NCBI GenBank assembly: GCA_001803165.1
Contig: MHAZ01000020.1
Span: 24,065-88,064, forward strand
DNA length: 64,000 nt
Direction: 5' to 3'
DNA from: Stygiobacter sp. RIFOXYC2_FULL_38_25
GTDB taxonomy: Bacteria; Bacteroidota; Ignavibacteria; Ignavibacteriales; Melioribacteraceae
The notes below the pieces were generated by a model. It saw nothing but the letters and a program-made list of their open reading frames with translations, ran no database searches and had not been told where the DNA came from. Shown here in pieces: positions 51,881 to 61,313 of the stretch; the first letter of the stretch is position 1, and the number at the start of each line of letters is the position of its first letter. The translations under genes were made by a program, and so were the position numbers.

Positions 51881-54316
51881 TTATAAGATTGGCGCGTTAA
51901 GACCAATCACAAAATTGTTGTTGCCAAAATAATTCAACTTCCACGTAAACTCTAATCTAAAAGGAAACAAAGCTTGCCCGATTCCAAAACCGATTTCAGC
52001 AAAAGGCTTCTTGAATTCTGTTAATGAGTATCCGATTCCATATTTATTTATACTTGGCATAATTGTTTTACTTTCGGCTTTCGTTTCAATAAACGCTGCG
52101 TTGAAGTGTACACTCATATTCATTTGCCATTCAACCATAAGCTCAAGATTTAAGAAGCGGAAAATTTCATCGCCCAAATCATTATCAATTGAAAGAACAA
52201 GCGCTCTATCACCAAACACTTCGCCTGTGCGCAGAGTTCTAAATGTGTTCGACTGGCTTGCTATGCTTATATTTCCCGGCAGCGCGTGCATCATTTGAAA
52301 CGGAACTTTACCGTTTGAATGAAGTCCCATGAGCGCGAAGTTCAATCTCGCAGATTCAAAAGTTGGTATGTAACCGTTTAGTGTTACACGGTACATCTGA
52401 AAATCTAAATTGCTCTTTAACAAATCTGAATTACTGAAAATAAAATTGCCGCTCAATGTAGCAAAAGCTCCGCCTTGACTTATTTTTCTTCTAAAGTAAC
52501 CGTCTTCGATAAACTTTCTGAAATCCAACTGAAAGTTTGCGGTTACTGCGTTAATCTTTGTTTCATAAATCGGTTGAACAGCGTTATAAGTTTTACTCTT
52601 ATTGAAAAAAGAAAAATCTGTGTTTACTGATGCACTGTTATCGGTTCTGTTCATATAGCCGATTCCAAGACTTAGCACCGGAAAAACTTGGCTCCACACG
52701 CCGGCACTAAAGCCTTTTGTGTAATAGTAATCGCGGAAATCATATTTACCAATAAGATTTACCAGAGTGGAAGTTAGTTTGTTGTAGCGTATTGATTCGC
52801 CGAAAAGATCTGTTAGTTTACTAAATGTGCGTAAAACCAGATTTGTTGTTCTGTAATCACCAAGAAAATAATTGCCGGCAAACTCACCCTTAAATTTTTC
52901 ATCGGCAAAGCCGTAAGATAAATCCAATCTAAAGTTGCTTCGTTTATCAAATTGCTGAATAGCATTAGCACCGAAGCTAACAGAGTGTCCTTCAACCCGG
53001 TTAAATGAATAAAGGGAGAGCGGTCCGCTAATAAAAAAATTATTACCGAGAGGAATAGTAGGAGAAAGGACGGATAAATTATCCCAGAAACTTTTAGGAA
53101 CAGATTCAACGCTATCAATGCGCGCGTATGCTTCAAGTTCTTCTTTTGTATTGGGAATTGTCTGTGTTGATTTCCAGTAAAGCGAATCTTTCTTATCGGC
53201 ATCCGGATTTACTTTAACAATCGTCATATCAAAAAAATCACTGTCGAACTTATTATTGATCTGGTAATCATAAAAAATTGTATTAAGCTCAAAACCAAAT
53301 TTCATCAAGCCAAGCGGATTGCCCTCAACAGAAATGCGGTAATCAATCGGCATAACAATTTCGTTTTCGAACTCGGTGAATTGCTGGATGATGCTGATCT
53401 TGTCAAAAATTCTTCCCGGATTAGCCGGATTGTTCATTCCTACTTCGAGTTTTACCAGATTGAAAGTTTTATCGGCGATGTACAATGTGCCGACAAACCC
53501 CGGATCAATTTTACGCAGCGGTTCAAATTTTATTTTGAACACAGTTTGTTTATCCATTGCAAGTGTATCTTCAATCAAATAATCGTAGAACTCAACCGCT
53601 TCATCGGCAATTGGACTCAGCAGCGGCCGGTTAAGAAAACGAATATCATCTGTATAGAAATTCTGCAAAAGCCTTCCGCCTGTAAAGATGTTAATTGCAC
53701 TCGGTGTATTAGCAGACTGTTTGCGCGCGACTATTTCATCCTTGTACTCGTTCGGCTTTTTAAAATACCCTTTGCTTTCGTTCTCAATTATTCCGGTAAT
53801 TTTTAAACGGCTTGTATCTTTGCCGCCGCCAATACCAACACTAACATTTGTTCCTGAAGAAGAAAAATCCTGGGTGGTTTTAACAATCCCTTTTGTGTAA
53901 GCGCGGAAGATGTAAGAGTTGATTTTTTCTTCCCGGTCGTGTTTAGCCATAATTGTTCTGCGCAAGATTTCGAACGCCGGGTTCTCGCCAGGCAGAACTG
54001 TTACCTCAGGCAAATGTACCGGGACAGGTGCTAAAAGAATTTCTAATGTTTCATTTGAGTTAAGCTTCACAGCAATTGTATCCGAAATGTATCCGATGTT
54101 TGACACAACTAACTTATAGTTTCCCTTTGCAAGCCTAAGCTCATAAAGTCCGTCAATAGTGGCAGAAGTTCCGGAGAGAGTTCCGGCTATTCTAACATTC
54201 GCGTAAGCTAATCCTTGCAGTGTTACCCTATCTGCAATTTTTCCTTTTAGTACAAGATGTTGTGGCATAACTTGAGTTGTGAAGAGTAGCAGCAAAAAAA
54301 GAAGACTTAGTTTCAT
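51881..54316 (-). CDS. DUF5686 / carboxypeptidase-regulatory-domain outer-membrane protein
   Basis: 811 residues from the ATG at 54316 (GGAG upstream). The signal peptide MKLSLLFLLLLFTTQVMPQ is followed by a carboxypeptidase-regulatory-like domain (about 22-105, GKIADRVTLQGLAYANVRI) and the DUF5686 region with EILRRTIMAKHDREEKINSY and a long beta-barrel. The last strand ends EFTWKLNYFGNNNFVIGLN. DUF5686 proteins are outer-membrane and of unknown function. It is probably the first gene of a unit with the GH13 gene. Confidence 0.9.
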   Translation of the reverse strand: MKLSLLFLLLLFTTQVMPQHLVLKGKIADRVTLQGLAYANVRIAGTLSGTSATIDGLYELRLAKGNYKLVVSNIGYISDTIAVKLNSNETLEILLAPVPVHLPEVTVLPGENPAFEILRRTIMAKHDREEKINSYIFRAYTKGIVKTTQDFSSSGTNVSVGIGGGKDTSRLKITGIIENESKGYFKKPNEYKDEIVARKQSANTPSAINIFTGGRLLQNFYTDDIRFLNRPLLSPIADEAVEFYDYLIEDTLAMDKQTVFKIKFEPLRKIDPGFVGTLYIADKTFNLVKLEVGMNNPANPGRIFDKISIIQQFTEFENEIVMPIDYRISVEGNPLGLMKFGFELNTIFYDYQINNKFDSDFFDMTIVKVNPDADKKDSLYWKSTQTIPNTKEELEAYARIDSVESVPKSFWDNLSVLSPTIPLGNNFFISGPLSLYSFNRVEGHSVSFGANAIQQFDKRSNFRLDLSYGFADEKFKGEFAGNYFLGDYRTTNLVLRTFSKLTDLFGESIRYNKLTSTLVNLIGKYDFRDYYYTKGFSAGVWSQVFPVLSLGIGYMNRTDNSASVNTDFSFFNKSKTYNAVQPIYETKINAVTANFQLDFRKFIEDGYFRRKISQGGAFATLSGNFIFSNSDLLKSNLDFQMYRVTLNGYIPTFESARLNFALMGLHSNGKVPFQMMHALPGNISIASQSNTFRTLRTGEVFGDRALVLSIDNDLGDEIFRFLNLELMVEWQMNMSVHFNAAFIETKAESKTIMPSINKYGIGYSLTEFKKPFAEIGFGIGQALFPFRLEFTWKLNYFGNNNFVIGLNAPIL

Positions 54317-54481
54317 ACAAAACTCCGTATTATTGGCTGGCTTGATGCAAGCATTGATGGCAAAAATAAAACAATCCGGCTTAAACTTATGGATTGGCTG
54401 AGACAAGAAAAATTTATTTAATCGTATGTTAAACTAAACTTTTCGCGGATTGTTTCTATTAATAAAATAAATGTTGGAAAA

Positions 54482-55390
54482 ATGAAAGTAGCTATAACCG
54501 GTGCAACCGGATTGATCGGCAAGAAACTCACTGGAAAACTCATTGAAAGGGAAGATGAAGTTATTGTGTTATCTCGTTCGATTGAATCCGCAAAACAAAT
54601 TATCCCAAACGCGGCTGATTACATTGAATGGAACAATAATTCCAACGCTTGGCAATCAAAACTTTCCGGTGTTGATGCTGTAATTCACCTCGCCGGAGAA
54701 AATGTAATGGGAAAGAGATGGACAGAGGCTCATAAAAAGAAAGTCATGGAAAGCCGTGTTAATGGAACACGAAATTTGGTTGACGAGATTTCTCATTTAC
54801 CAACAAAACCCAAAGTATTTATTTCAGCGTCAGCAATTGGTATTTACGGTAATCATGAAATTCCCGTTGACGAGAGTTCTGCGCCAGCTCATGATTTTTT
54901 AGCAAACGTTGTAAAGGCTTGGGAAGCGGAAACTCACAAAGTGGATGAATTTGGAATCAGGCGTGTAAATGTTAGGACCGGAATTGTGCTTGATGATAAA
55001 GAAGGCGCACTCGCACCAATGATTAAGCAGTTTAAATTTTACCTCGGTGGTTCTATTGGGAAAGGTAATCAATGGTTTTCCTGGATTCATGTTGATGATA
55101 TTGTAGGAATATTTTTGTTCGCTCTCGATAACAATAATGTAAACGGTGCGATCAATGGTACGGCACCAAATCCCGTTAGAATGAAAGACTTTGCTAAAAC
55201 GCTGGGAAAAGTTATGCACCGCCCGGCATTCTTTAACGTACCGGGCTTTGCATTAAAATTAGTTCTTGGTGAAGGTGCTGGGGCTGTTTTAGGCGGCGCA
55301 AATGTTAAGTCGGAAAAAATTCAAAAGTATGGTTATGAATTTAGGTTTGAAGACCTTAATGCTGCGCTAATAAATCTATTGAGAAAATAA
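54482..55390 (+). CDS. NAD-dependent epimerase/dehydratase, TIGR01777 (SDR39U1)
   Basis: 302 residues. A Rossmann NAD site ITGATGLIGKKL starts at residue 4, then VDAVIHLAGENVMGKRWTEA and SASAIGIYG, with a Tyr-containing motif. The DUF1731 C-terminal end carries FNVPGFALKLVLGEGAGAVL. The family is widespread and its substrate is not known in bacteria. Start ATG at 54482. It is convergent with the pilin-like genes. Confidence 0.93.
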   Translation: MKVAITGATGLIGKKLTGKLIEREDEVIVLSRSIESAKQIIPNAADYIEWNNNSNAWQSKLSGVDAVIHLAGENVMGKRWTEAHKKKVMESRVNGTRNLVDEISHLPTKPKVFISASAIGIYGNHEIPVDESSAPAHDFLANVVKAWEAETHKVDEFGIRRVNVRTGIVLDDKEGALAPMIKQFKFYLGGSIGKGNQWFSWIHVDDIVGIFLFALDNNNVNGAINGTAPNPVRMKDFAKTLGKVMHRPAFFNVPGFALKLVLGEGAGAVLGGANVKSEKIQKYGYEFRFEDLNAALINLLRK

Positions 55391-55391
55391 G

Positions 55392-56774
55392 CTACTCATA
55401 CCAGGAAACCACTTCAAAGTTTCTTGTATTAGGAAATGCGGGCGGAGTAACAGTGTAAAATCTTTCATCGAATCTATGATTAAAGCGCAATCCTCTTACG
55501 GGATTACTCCCGGAATAAGTTGCGGTAACTCTTGTTGTTTTGGCAATTACTCCGCCAAGTATATTCCAGTTACCTAAAAAGCTTTGTGTTACTAGTCCGT
55601 CTTCGGGTCCTATATTACCGTTCATTGCAAACATAGAGGCTTCTGTGTAAATGCTTTTTCCTCTTGTATCGGAGTTATCTTTAATTCTTATATTCTCTTC
55701 TGCAATAATTCCGAGCATATCATCCGAGTTTGGGTTAGTTTTTGGGTTATCTAAGTATCTGATGTTGTCCTCTAAGTAAACGTTTCCAAATCCGCTTCTT
55801 CCTTTTTTCGTAGCAACTATACTTACATTTCCGTCAACAGTCCCTTTTGTATAAATATTACCCTTTTCAACATATATAACTCCATCCGGCGCAAAAGTAG
55901 ATAAAGCAACTGTAGTGTTTGCAGTCCATGAGCCGCCTTCCGGCTTTTGACTATACGTAATAGTCGCATCATTATTAAAGTAAATACGCACATCCACGCC
56001 TCTGTTCGGAGAAGAAGTTCCGCGAAAAACAGAGGTACCGGCTCTGGTGCGTAAACCGGTAGTATCAAACTGAAGTGGTACATCAACACCGGTTTGATAA
56101 CCGGCATTAAAAACCGGGTCGCCGCTGCCATATTTACTTAATCCACCCTTTGATGAAGCTTTGCCTAAAAAGACCGGCGAGCCCCAAGTAGAAAGAGTTC
56201 CGTTAACATGAAATGGTCCGTGAAATGTATCTCCGGTAGCAGGCAAGGCACTAATTGAGGAATAGTAGTTTCCAAACTTTGCGAAATTGCTGGGGCGTAA
56301 CTGCACGCTAATTACTTTAGTTATGTTATTAAAGGTTCCTTCAGCTACAATTGTAGCCATAGTATTATCAACGGTTTCACTGCCGCAAGCTCCCATAACA
56401 TCACCATGAGCAATATGTGCGGCAACAGCTGAAACTGGTATTAACAATGTTTTTTGTCCCGCTGGGTTACCGGGAGGACGGTGACATATAGTAACTCTTC
56501 CGCTGGATACGCCTTGCGGATTAGAAACATAAACATCTATAGTTCCGCCGGCAAAACTTAAATTATCATAACCGGCTTCCCAGGTTTTATCCATAAATAT
56601 TGCATTAGCAGCCATATTTGCACCAGCAATGGCAATATTATTTGCTTGAGTATCGTTGTAATACTTGCCAACATTATCTACAGCTCTATTTGTAATTCCT
56701 AAGAAGTTTTGTCCAACAACAAGGAATATCATACTAAAACCGAGAACTAAGAGTATTGCTGCTTTGCCGCCCAT
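55392..56774 (-). CDS. Pilin-like (PilX/DUF4900-type) protein with a CHxPPGNP motif
   Basis: 460 residues. An N-terminal membrane helix (GGKAAILLVLGFSMIFLVVG) follows two glycines, type IV pilin-like. The long extracellular part is beta-rich with a parallel-helix feel (GVIYVEKGNIYTKGTVDGNV). A compact motif lies at residues 96-130: ICHRPPGNPAGQ, then AAHIAHGDVMGACG. Its Cys97, His98, His120, His123, Asp125 and Cys130 look like a metal site. It is the last of three pilin-like genes in one operon (4-bp gap). Function is open: minor pseudopilin or adhesin-like. Confidence 0.78.
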   Translation of the reverse strand: MGGKAAILLVLGFSMIFLVVGQNFLGITNRAVDNVGKYYNDTQANNIAIAGANMAANAIFMDKTWEAGYDNLSFAGGTIDVYVSNPQGVSSGRVTICHRPPGNPAGQKTLLIPVSAVAAHIAHGDVMGACGSETVDNTMATIVAEGTFNNITKVISVQLRPSNFAKFGNYYSSISALPATGDTFHGPFHVNGTLSTWGSPVFLGKASSKGGLSKYGSGDPVFNAGYQTGVDVPLQFDTTGLRTRAGTSVFRGTSSPNRGVDVRIYFNNDATITYSQKPEGGSWTANTTVALSTFAPDGVIYVEKGNIYTKGTVDGNVSIVATKKGRSGFGNVYLEDNIRYLDNPKTNPNSDDMLGIIAEENIRIKDNSDTRGKSIYTEASMFAMNGNIGPEDGLVTQSFLGNWNILGGVIAKTTRVTATYSGSNPVRGLRFNHRFDERFYTVTPPAFPNTRNFEVVSWYE

Positions 56775-56778
56775 AGTC

Positions 56779-57378
56779 TCACCTGTTCCTTAAATTTCTA
56801 GCTGCAAGACGAATTTGTCTCCAGAATACTTTTGAATAATCATTTGCATAAGCATAACTGCTTTCCACAGTAATACTAAGCTGAATGGTTTGTATTTGTG
56901 AAAGATTTGTAATTGGGAAGCTCATTTGCTGACCAAGTGCATTAAAATAATTTAAACGGAATTGTGTTATACCGAGGTTTGCACTTCCCGGTGTATCATG
57001 GTTAACTACTCGGTAGAGCATTCTATCATTAGGATTTGGTGTGCCGGCTAGTGAATCTGCCGAACCAACATAGTAACGCATTGTATCAACATTACTGTCG
57101 TTGTCGGTATCGGTTAGAAATCTAATGCCGGTCGAATCAGCTAACAATATTGCCTGTGATGGATCTGGAATCTTTGTCCAATCTCTACAATAGCCTACTT
57201 TTTTGAAATCGTACTCAAGAAGCTGAACTACCTCAACTAGACTTTGCTGAACTATAAGGTCTGCGCCATAATTATATGTGTTTTGGGTAGCCGCATCATT
57301 TAAACGGAAAAGTATCATAAGCAGCATACCGCCAACAATTGTAGAGCCCAATATGTCTATTAATGTACTAAAGCCCAT
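56779..57378 (-). CDS. Pilin-like protein (PilW-type)
   Basis: 199 residues. The N-terminal segment FSTLIDILGSTIVGGMLLMI is hydrophobic and pilin-like, although the classical prepilin peptidase site with Glu at +5 is not evident. The rest contains beta strands and the repeated phrases VEVVQLLEYDFKKVGYCRD and IRFLTDTDNDSN. The order of three such genes with 3-4 bp gaps resembles minor-pilin operons. It may form part of a pilus or type II-like secretion tip. Confidence 0.75.
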   Translation of the reverse strand: MGFSTLIDILGSTIVGGMLLMILFRLNDAATQNTYNYGADLIVQQSLVEVVQLLEYDFKKVGYCRDWTKIPDPSQAILLADSTGIRFLTDTDNDSNVDTMRYYVGSADSLAGTPNPNDRMLYRVVNHDTPGSANLGITQFRLNYFNALGQQMSFPITNLSQIQTIQLSITVESSYAYANDYSKVFWRQIRLAARNLRNR

Positions 57379-57381
57379 ATC

Positions 57382-57933
57382 TCACCTAAAATACCAGTAG
57401 CTGAAAACAGTTTGAAGCCTAACCGTATCTCTCATCGAAGGACTAGTTACAGTTACTCTTAATCTTTTATTCCATGTCTTGCTTGTAGTAGAAGCAATTG
57501 TATTTAATGAAACTGTAACATAGTCAACCTGGCAATCTAATCTGAAATTTGCCGAACGAAATGTGCTATCAACCAAAACAGTCTCCACTCCGGAAGGAAT
57601 AGTTAATACTGTATCGGCTAATACTAATCTGTTGTAATTATTATAATCATCAAAATCGTTGTAATTCGGATAGGTTTCGCCGGACTCAGGTCCAAGCTGA
57701 TTGTATGCTTTCAATGGTGTGGTTGTGGCTATTGAAGTAGTATCAGTTGACTCATCAAATGCTTTAGAATTTGCTTCTTCAATTAATGAAGTACCAAGGG
57801 AAACAGCCATTACGTTGAATTTCGTTTCCATTACACTAACGCCGGTATTTAGAAAGCCGGTATTAACACGCATAATTACCAGCGCAAGTAAAACCAAAGC
57901 TCCAATTGTAATGAGCATTTGTCCGGTATTCAT
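57382..57933 (-). CDS. Pilin-like protein (PilV-type)
   Basis: 183 residues. The N-terminal helix MLITIGALVLLALVIMRVN is followed by a polar part with many Asn and Asp (YPNYNDFDDYNNYN) and a beta-rich end (LDCQVDYVTVSLNTIAS). It is the first gene of the three-gene unit. No pilus motor or secretin gene is in the window, so the machine it belongs to is unknown. Confidence 0.72.
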   Translation of the reverse strand: MNTGQMLITIGALVLLALVIMRVNTGFLNTGVSVMETKFNVMAVSLGTSLIEEANSKAFDESTDTTSIATTTPLKAYNQLGPESGETYPNYNDFDDYNNYNRLVLADTVLTIPSGVETVLVDSTFRSANFRLDCQVDYVTVSLNTIASTTSKTWNKRLRVTVTSPSMRDTVRLQTVFSYWYFR

Positions 57934-58168
57934 TAATACAATTCCTTTGTTCTGTAGAAAAATAGATAAAATTAACTCTTGTAACCACTCAATAATCGTG
58001 CAAGGATTGGTTGCGTGTTTTAAATCAATTTGGAGTGAATTAGAGCCATACCCAATTTTTTAAGAAGAATGTACATGTAATTTTTGGAGTAAATGCCTCT
58101 AAGCTTAACACCAAACCGAAGAAACCTAAAGTTGTTATATTTAGATCAAGAATTAAGCGGATATTCAA

Positions 58169-58756
58169 ATGGATCCAATAAATCTCTTGGTTGCAATAAA
58201 TCTTTTTGTCTCGATGAGTGCTAATTTTTCCGGCGCAAAAAAGGGACTTAAAACCTCCATCACCAAAGTAGTTGAACGCCCGGATACCTTTCTGCAAAAA
58301 ACCCCACCCAATATTGCGGCATTAATTTTGGTTTTAACAATTGTTTCTGTTTTCAAAATTGGAACATTGCCCGTAGAGCTTGAACAAAATTACCAGACTC
58401 TCCGCATTGTAGGTTTGGCAATCTTTGTTGTTTTTTCATGGATTCAAGTTTGGGCTTATAAAACTCTCGGTAAGAACTACGCACAAGATATTGTTATAAT
58501 GAAAGAGCATAATTTGGTTACAAAAGGAGTTTACCGGTTGATTAGACATCCGCAATATATCAGCCAAGTTCTTAGCGATCTTGGAGCCGGACTTGCATTG
58601 ATGAGCTATCTAGTTGTTCCGTTGGTTTTGATTGTTGAGATTCCATTGTTCATTATGCGTGCAGCAGTAGAAGAAAAAATGCTTAGGAAACATTTTGGCG
58701 AAAGTTTTGTTAATTATAAAAAACATTCCGGTTTTATGATTCCATTTATTGGTTGA
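58169..58756 (+). CDS. ICMT/PEMT-like membrane methyltransferase
   Basis: 195 residues with about five membrane segments. The C-terminal SAM-binding signature is GVYRLIRHPQYISQVLSDLG (about 130-149) and EEKMLRKHFGESFVNYKK. Members methylate membrane-bound thiols or amines; the bacterial substrates are mostly unknown. The last codons overlap the start of the amidase gene by 4 bp, so the two are translated together. Confidence 0.88.
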   Translation: MDPINLLVAINLFVSMSANFSGAKKGLKTSITKVVERPDTFLQKTPPNIAALILVLTIVSVFKIGTLPVELEQNYQTLRIVGLAIFVVFSWIQVWAYKTLGKNYAQDIVIMKEHNLVTKGVYRLIRHPQYISQVLSDLGAGLALMSYLVVPLVLIVEIPLFIMRAAVEEKMLRKHFGESFVNYKKHSGFMIPFIG

Positions 58757-60342
58757 GCTTAATGAGAAAAAACTTACTAATACTGTTTCTGTTTTTATTT
58801 GTCTCAACATTCTTCTCGCAGAGACTTTATAAAATTTCTGTTCGGAATGGTGAAAGTAAAAGCGAACTTTCTTATTTGGTACGTAACGGGTTGGATTATA
58901 TCTCAGCTAGAGAGTTTGCCGGTCTGCTTGGTGCAAAAAATTTTTATAATACCGAGACTGCAAAAATTGAATCCAATTTCCCGAAGTACCTCTTGAAACT
59001 TACCGCTAGAAGCCAATTTGTAGTTGTGACTAATAAAGAGAACAATTCGCAGAAAGTTTACCAAATTCCACTCTCTACTTTGTTTATCAAGGAGGATGTT
59101 TTTGTTCCGCTGAAATATATGATTGAGTATTACAAGCAAGTATCCGGAAGTGAACTTACTTATGAGCAGAATTCCAAAAACTTAATTATAGCCAAAGCCG
59201 ATTCAATTGAAGATGCAATTGCAAATCAAAAAGATGATGAGGCTGAAAAAGAAAAACCGGAAGCGGCATCTACTAGAAAACATGATGTTTATGATATCCT
59301 TGTGGAAGAAAAAGCTAACGGAACATTAATTACACTTAAGACAAACAAAGCAATACGAATTCCGCGAAGTTCAATAAATAACGGAACTTTATATGTTTTT
59401 CTTTCCAATGCAACTGTTATGCCCGGCTTGGCGGCAAAAGCTAAACCAGCCGGCTTAGTTGATAAAATTAAGCAACACTTCATTAGTGCTAAAAATGTTC
59501 AGCTAGAGTTCGCGCTTAAAGATGGCTACTCAACCACCGAAACATTTCTTGACCCCGAAACAAACTATTTGATGATAACCATCCACAATAAAATGTTTGT
59601 TAAACCGGAAAACGAAGACTCGGATAAATCCAAATGGAATTTCGATTGCGTAGTTATTGACGCCGGGCATGGCGGAAAAGACCCCGGAACAATTGGTGTT
59701 ACAGGAGTAAGAGAAAAAGATGTTAATCTTGCCGTTGCATTAAAGCTGGGTAAATTAATCGAGAATAATCTTGAGGGAGTTCGTGTTGTTTATACACGAA
59801 AGACTGATGAGTTTATCGAGCTATATAAACGCGGCAAAATTGCCAACGAAGCCGGTGGAAAACTTTTCATTTCTATTCACTGCAACTCTACGGAAACAAA
59901 AGATAACGGCTACCGCGGATTTGAAGTTTACTTGCTTCGCCCAGGCAGAACTAAAGAAGCAATTAGAATTGCGGAGTTTGAAAACAGTGTAATCAAGTAT
60001 GAAGAAAATCCCAACAGGTATGAAAAACTTACCGATGAGAATTTTATTCTTGTAAGCATGGTTCACTCGCAATACATGCGCTACTCCGAATCGCTTTCGG
60101 ATTTTCTAAATCAAAATTGGAAACGGGAAGTATCAATTCCATCGCTTGGAATTAAACAAGCCGGATTCTACGTTCTTGTTGGCGCTTCTATGCCAAGCGT
60201 GTTAATAGAAAACGGATTTCTTTCCAACCGGAAAGATGAAGCCTACCTTGCAAGCAATAGCGGACAAAAAGTAATAGCCGAAACCATTTTCAACTCTATT
60301 AAAATGTATAAAGAGTTCTACGAAAAGGAAATTGGAAAATAG
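58753..60342 (+). CDS. N-acetylmuramoyl-L-alanine amidase (Amidase_3) with N-terminal copper-amine-oxidase-like domain
   Basis: 529 residues. The signal peptide (about 1-20) is followed by a copper-amine-oxidase-N-like domain (about 25-130, NGLDYISAREFAGLLGAKNF) and an AMIN-like linker domain (about 175-285). Amidase_3 (about 298-525) has zinc ligands His306 in DAGHGGKDPG, Glu in VREKDVNL and His in ISIHCNST, and catalytic Glu in LIENGFLSNRKDEA. It cleaves the amide bond between muramic acid and the peptide in the cell wall, in the periplasm. It is coupled to the methyltransferase by a 4-bp overlap. Confidence 0.94.
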   Translation: MSLMRKNLLILFLFLFVSTFFSQRLYKISVRNGESKSELSYLVRNGLDYISAREFAGLLGAKNFYNTETAKIESNFPKYLLKLTARSQFVVVTNKENNSQKVYQIPLSTLFIKEDVFVPLKYMIEYYKQVSGSELTYEQNSKNLIIAKADSIEDAIANQKDDEAEKEKPEAASTRKHDVYDILVEEKANGTLITLKTNKAIRIPRSSINNGTLYVFLSNATVMPGLAAKAKPAGLVDKIKQHFISAKNVQLEFALKDGYSTTETFLDPETNYLMITIHNKMFVKPENEDSDKSKWNFDCVVIDAGHGGKDPGTIGVTGVREKDVNLAVALKLGKLIENNLEGVRVVYTRKTDEFIELYKRGKIANEAGGKLFISIHCNSTETKDNGYRGFEVYLLRPGRTKEAIRIAEFENSVIKYEENPNRYEKLTDENFILVSMVHSQYMRYSESLSDFLNQNWKREVSIPSLGIKQAGFYVLVGASMPSVLIENGFLSNRKDEAYLASNSGQKVIAETIFNSIKMYKEFYEKEIGK

Positions 60343-60487
60343 CTACTGCTTTTGGCTATTATAGAAAGTATGTAAAATCTTTTTAGCAATAGTTTTAAAC
60401 TGAAAGTTGACCGCCGAACACCTCTTTGCAGTTATGTACCGCTTATGCCTAACTTTACACCACTAATTTTTTAGAAAGGTTTTACGA

Positions 60488-60904
60488 ATGACTAATGCAC
60501 AAAAATGGATGGCTGCTTTTCTCGGGCTGTTTTTAATACTACTTATTATTGGAAAAGTAACTAAGAAAGATGATGGAACGGAAGCCATGTCTATGCAAAT
60601 GATGCAGCAATCTCAGCAAGCAGCACAAGAAACTGATGGACTCAGTTTGATGAGACAAACCGGCTGTGTTACTTGTCATGGGTCTAATTTACAAGGCACA
60701 AAGATGGCGCCCGCACTTGCCGGACTTAAAGAATACTGGTCACGCGATAAGTTAATTAATTATCTGCGTAATCCTTCTTCATTTGGTTCAGACGAACGGT
60801 TTGTTGAATATAAATCCAAATTCAAAAACGTAGTAATGCCTTCTTACAATAATGTTGATGTAAAAAATCTTGGCAAGATTGCTGACTATCTACTTACCAA
60901 GTAA
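60488..60904 (+). CDS. Membrane-anchored monoheme cytochrome c
   Basis: 138 residues. One N-terminal membrane anchor (about 5-22, AFLGLFLILLIIG) is followed by a Met/Gln-rich linker and a class I cytochrome c domain with CVTCH (Cys60, Cys63, His64) and the Met axial ligand in VVMPSYNNVD. It carries electrons at the outer face of the membrane. No oxidase or other heme protein is encoded next to it. Confidence 0.92.
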   Translation: MTNAQKWMAAFLGLFLILLIIGKVTKKDDGTEAMSMQMMQQSQQAAQETDGLSLMRQTGCVTCHGSNLQGTKMAPALAGLKEYWSRDKLINYLRNPSSFGSDERFVEYKSKFKNVVMPSYNNVDVKNLGKIADYLLTK

Positions 60905-61313
60905 TTAGTATGAAACCAATCAACCGACGGGTAGGATTTTTAGTAGTTAAACAGTAAAACTGCGGGTATAAAAAGTTTCAAAGCAAATGAATCGTCCGGT
61001 TGAATCATCGCCCTTTTCTTATCCTAAAAAATGATGTTAAGATTTCTTAACAATTTATTCTTTAGGAGATGATACACTTCGTAGTAAGATGAGCATTTCT
61101 TTCTACCTCTAATTCTCCGACGCTTGTGTTGGAGAACTTCATTAATCTTCAGTTAGCGCTAACGTAGATTTTCCTATTACTTGCAGATTTTTTCTTGTGT
61201 GATTAACTATAAAATCTTATTGTGCCTACAAAATTTGACAATCAAAATTTTTTCGCTACAAAGGGTAGATTCATATAAGCAAACATAAATCAATCAAATT
61301 ATTTGGAGGCATC
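60905..61313. other. Intergenic region upstream of the amylase gene
   Basis: 409 bp without a gene. It holds several small hairpins: GTTAAG/CTTAAC near 61033, TTCTCC/GGAGAA near 61112-61137, and the 12-bp perfect palindrome GTTAGCGCTAAC at 61152-61163. A probable promoter and a GGAGG ribosome-binding site precede the amylase. A remnant of the TCAACCGACGG unit occurs near 60920. Confidence 0.55.
61235..61262 (+). promoter_or_regulatory. Possible sigma-70-like promoter of the amylase gene
   Basis: TTGACA (61235-61240) and TACAAA (61257-61262) with a 16-bp spacer. It would give a leader of about 45 nt ending in TTGGAGG before the ATG at 61314. Confidence 0.45.
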
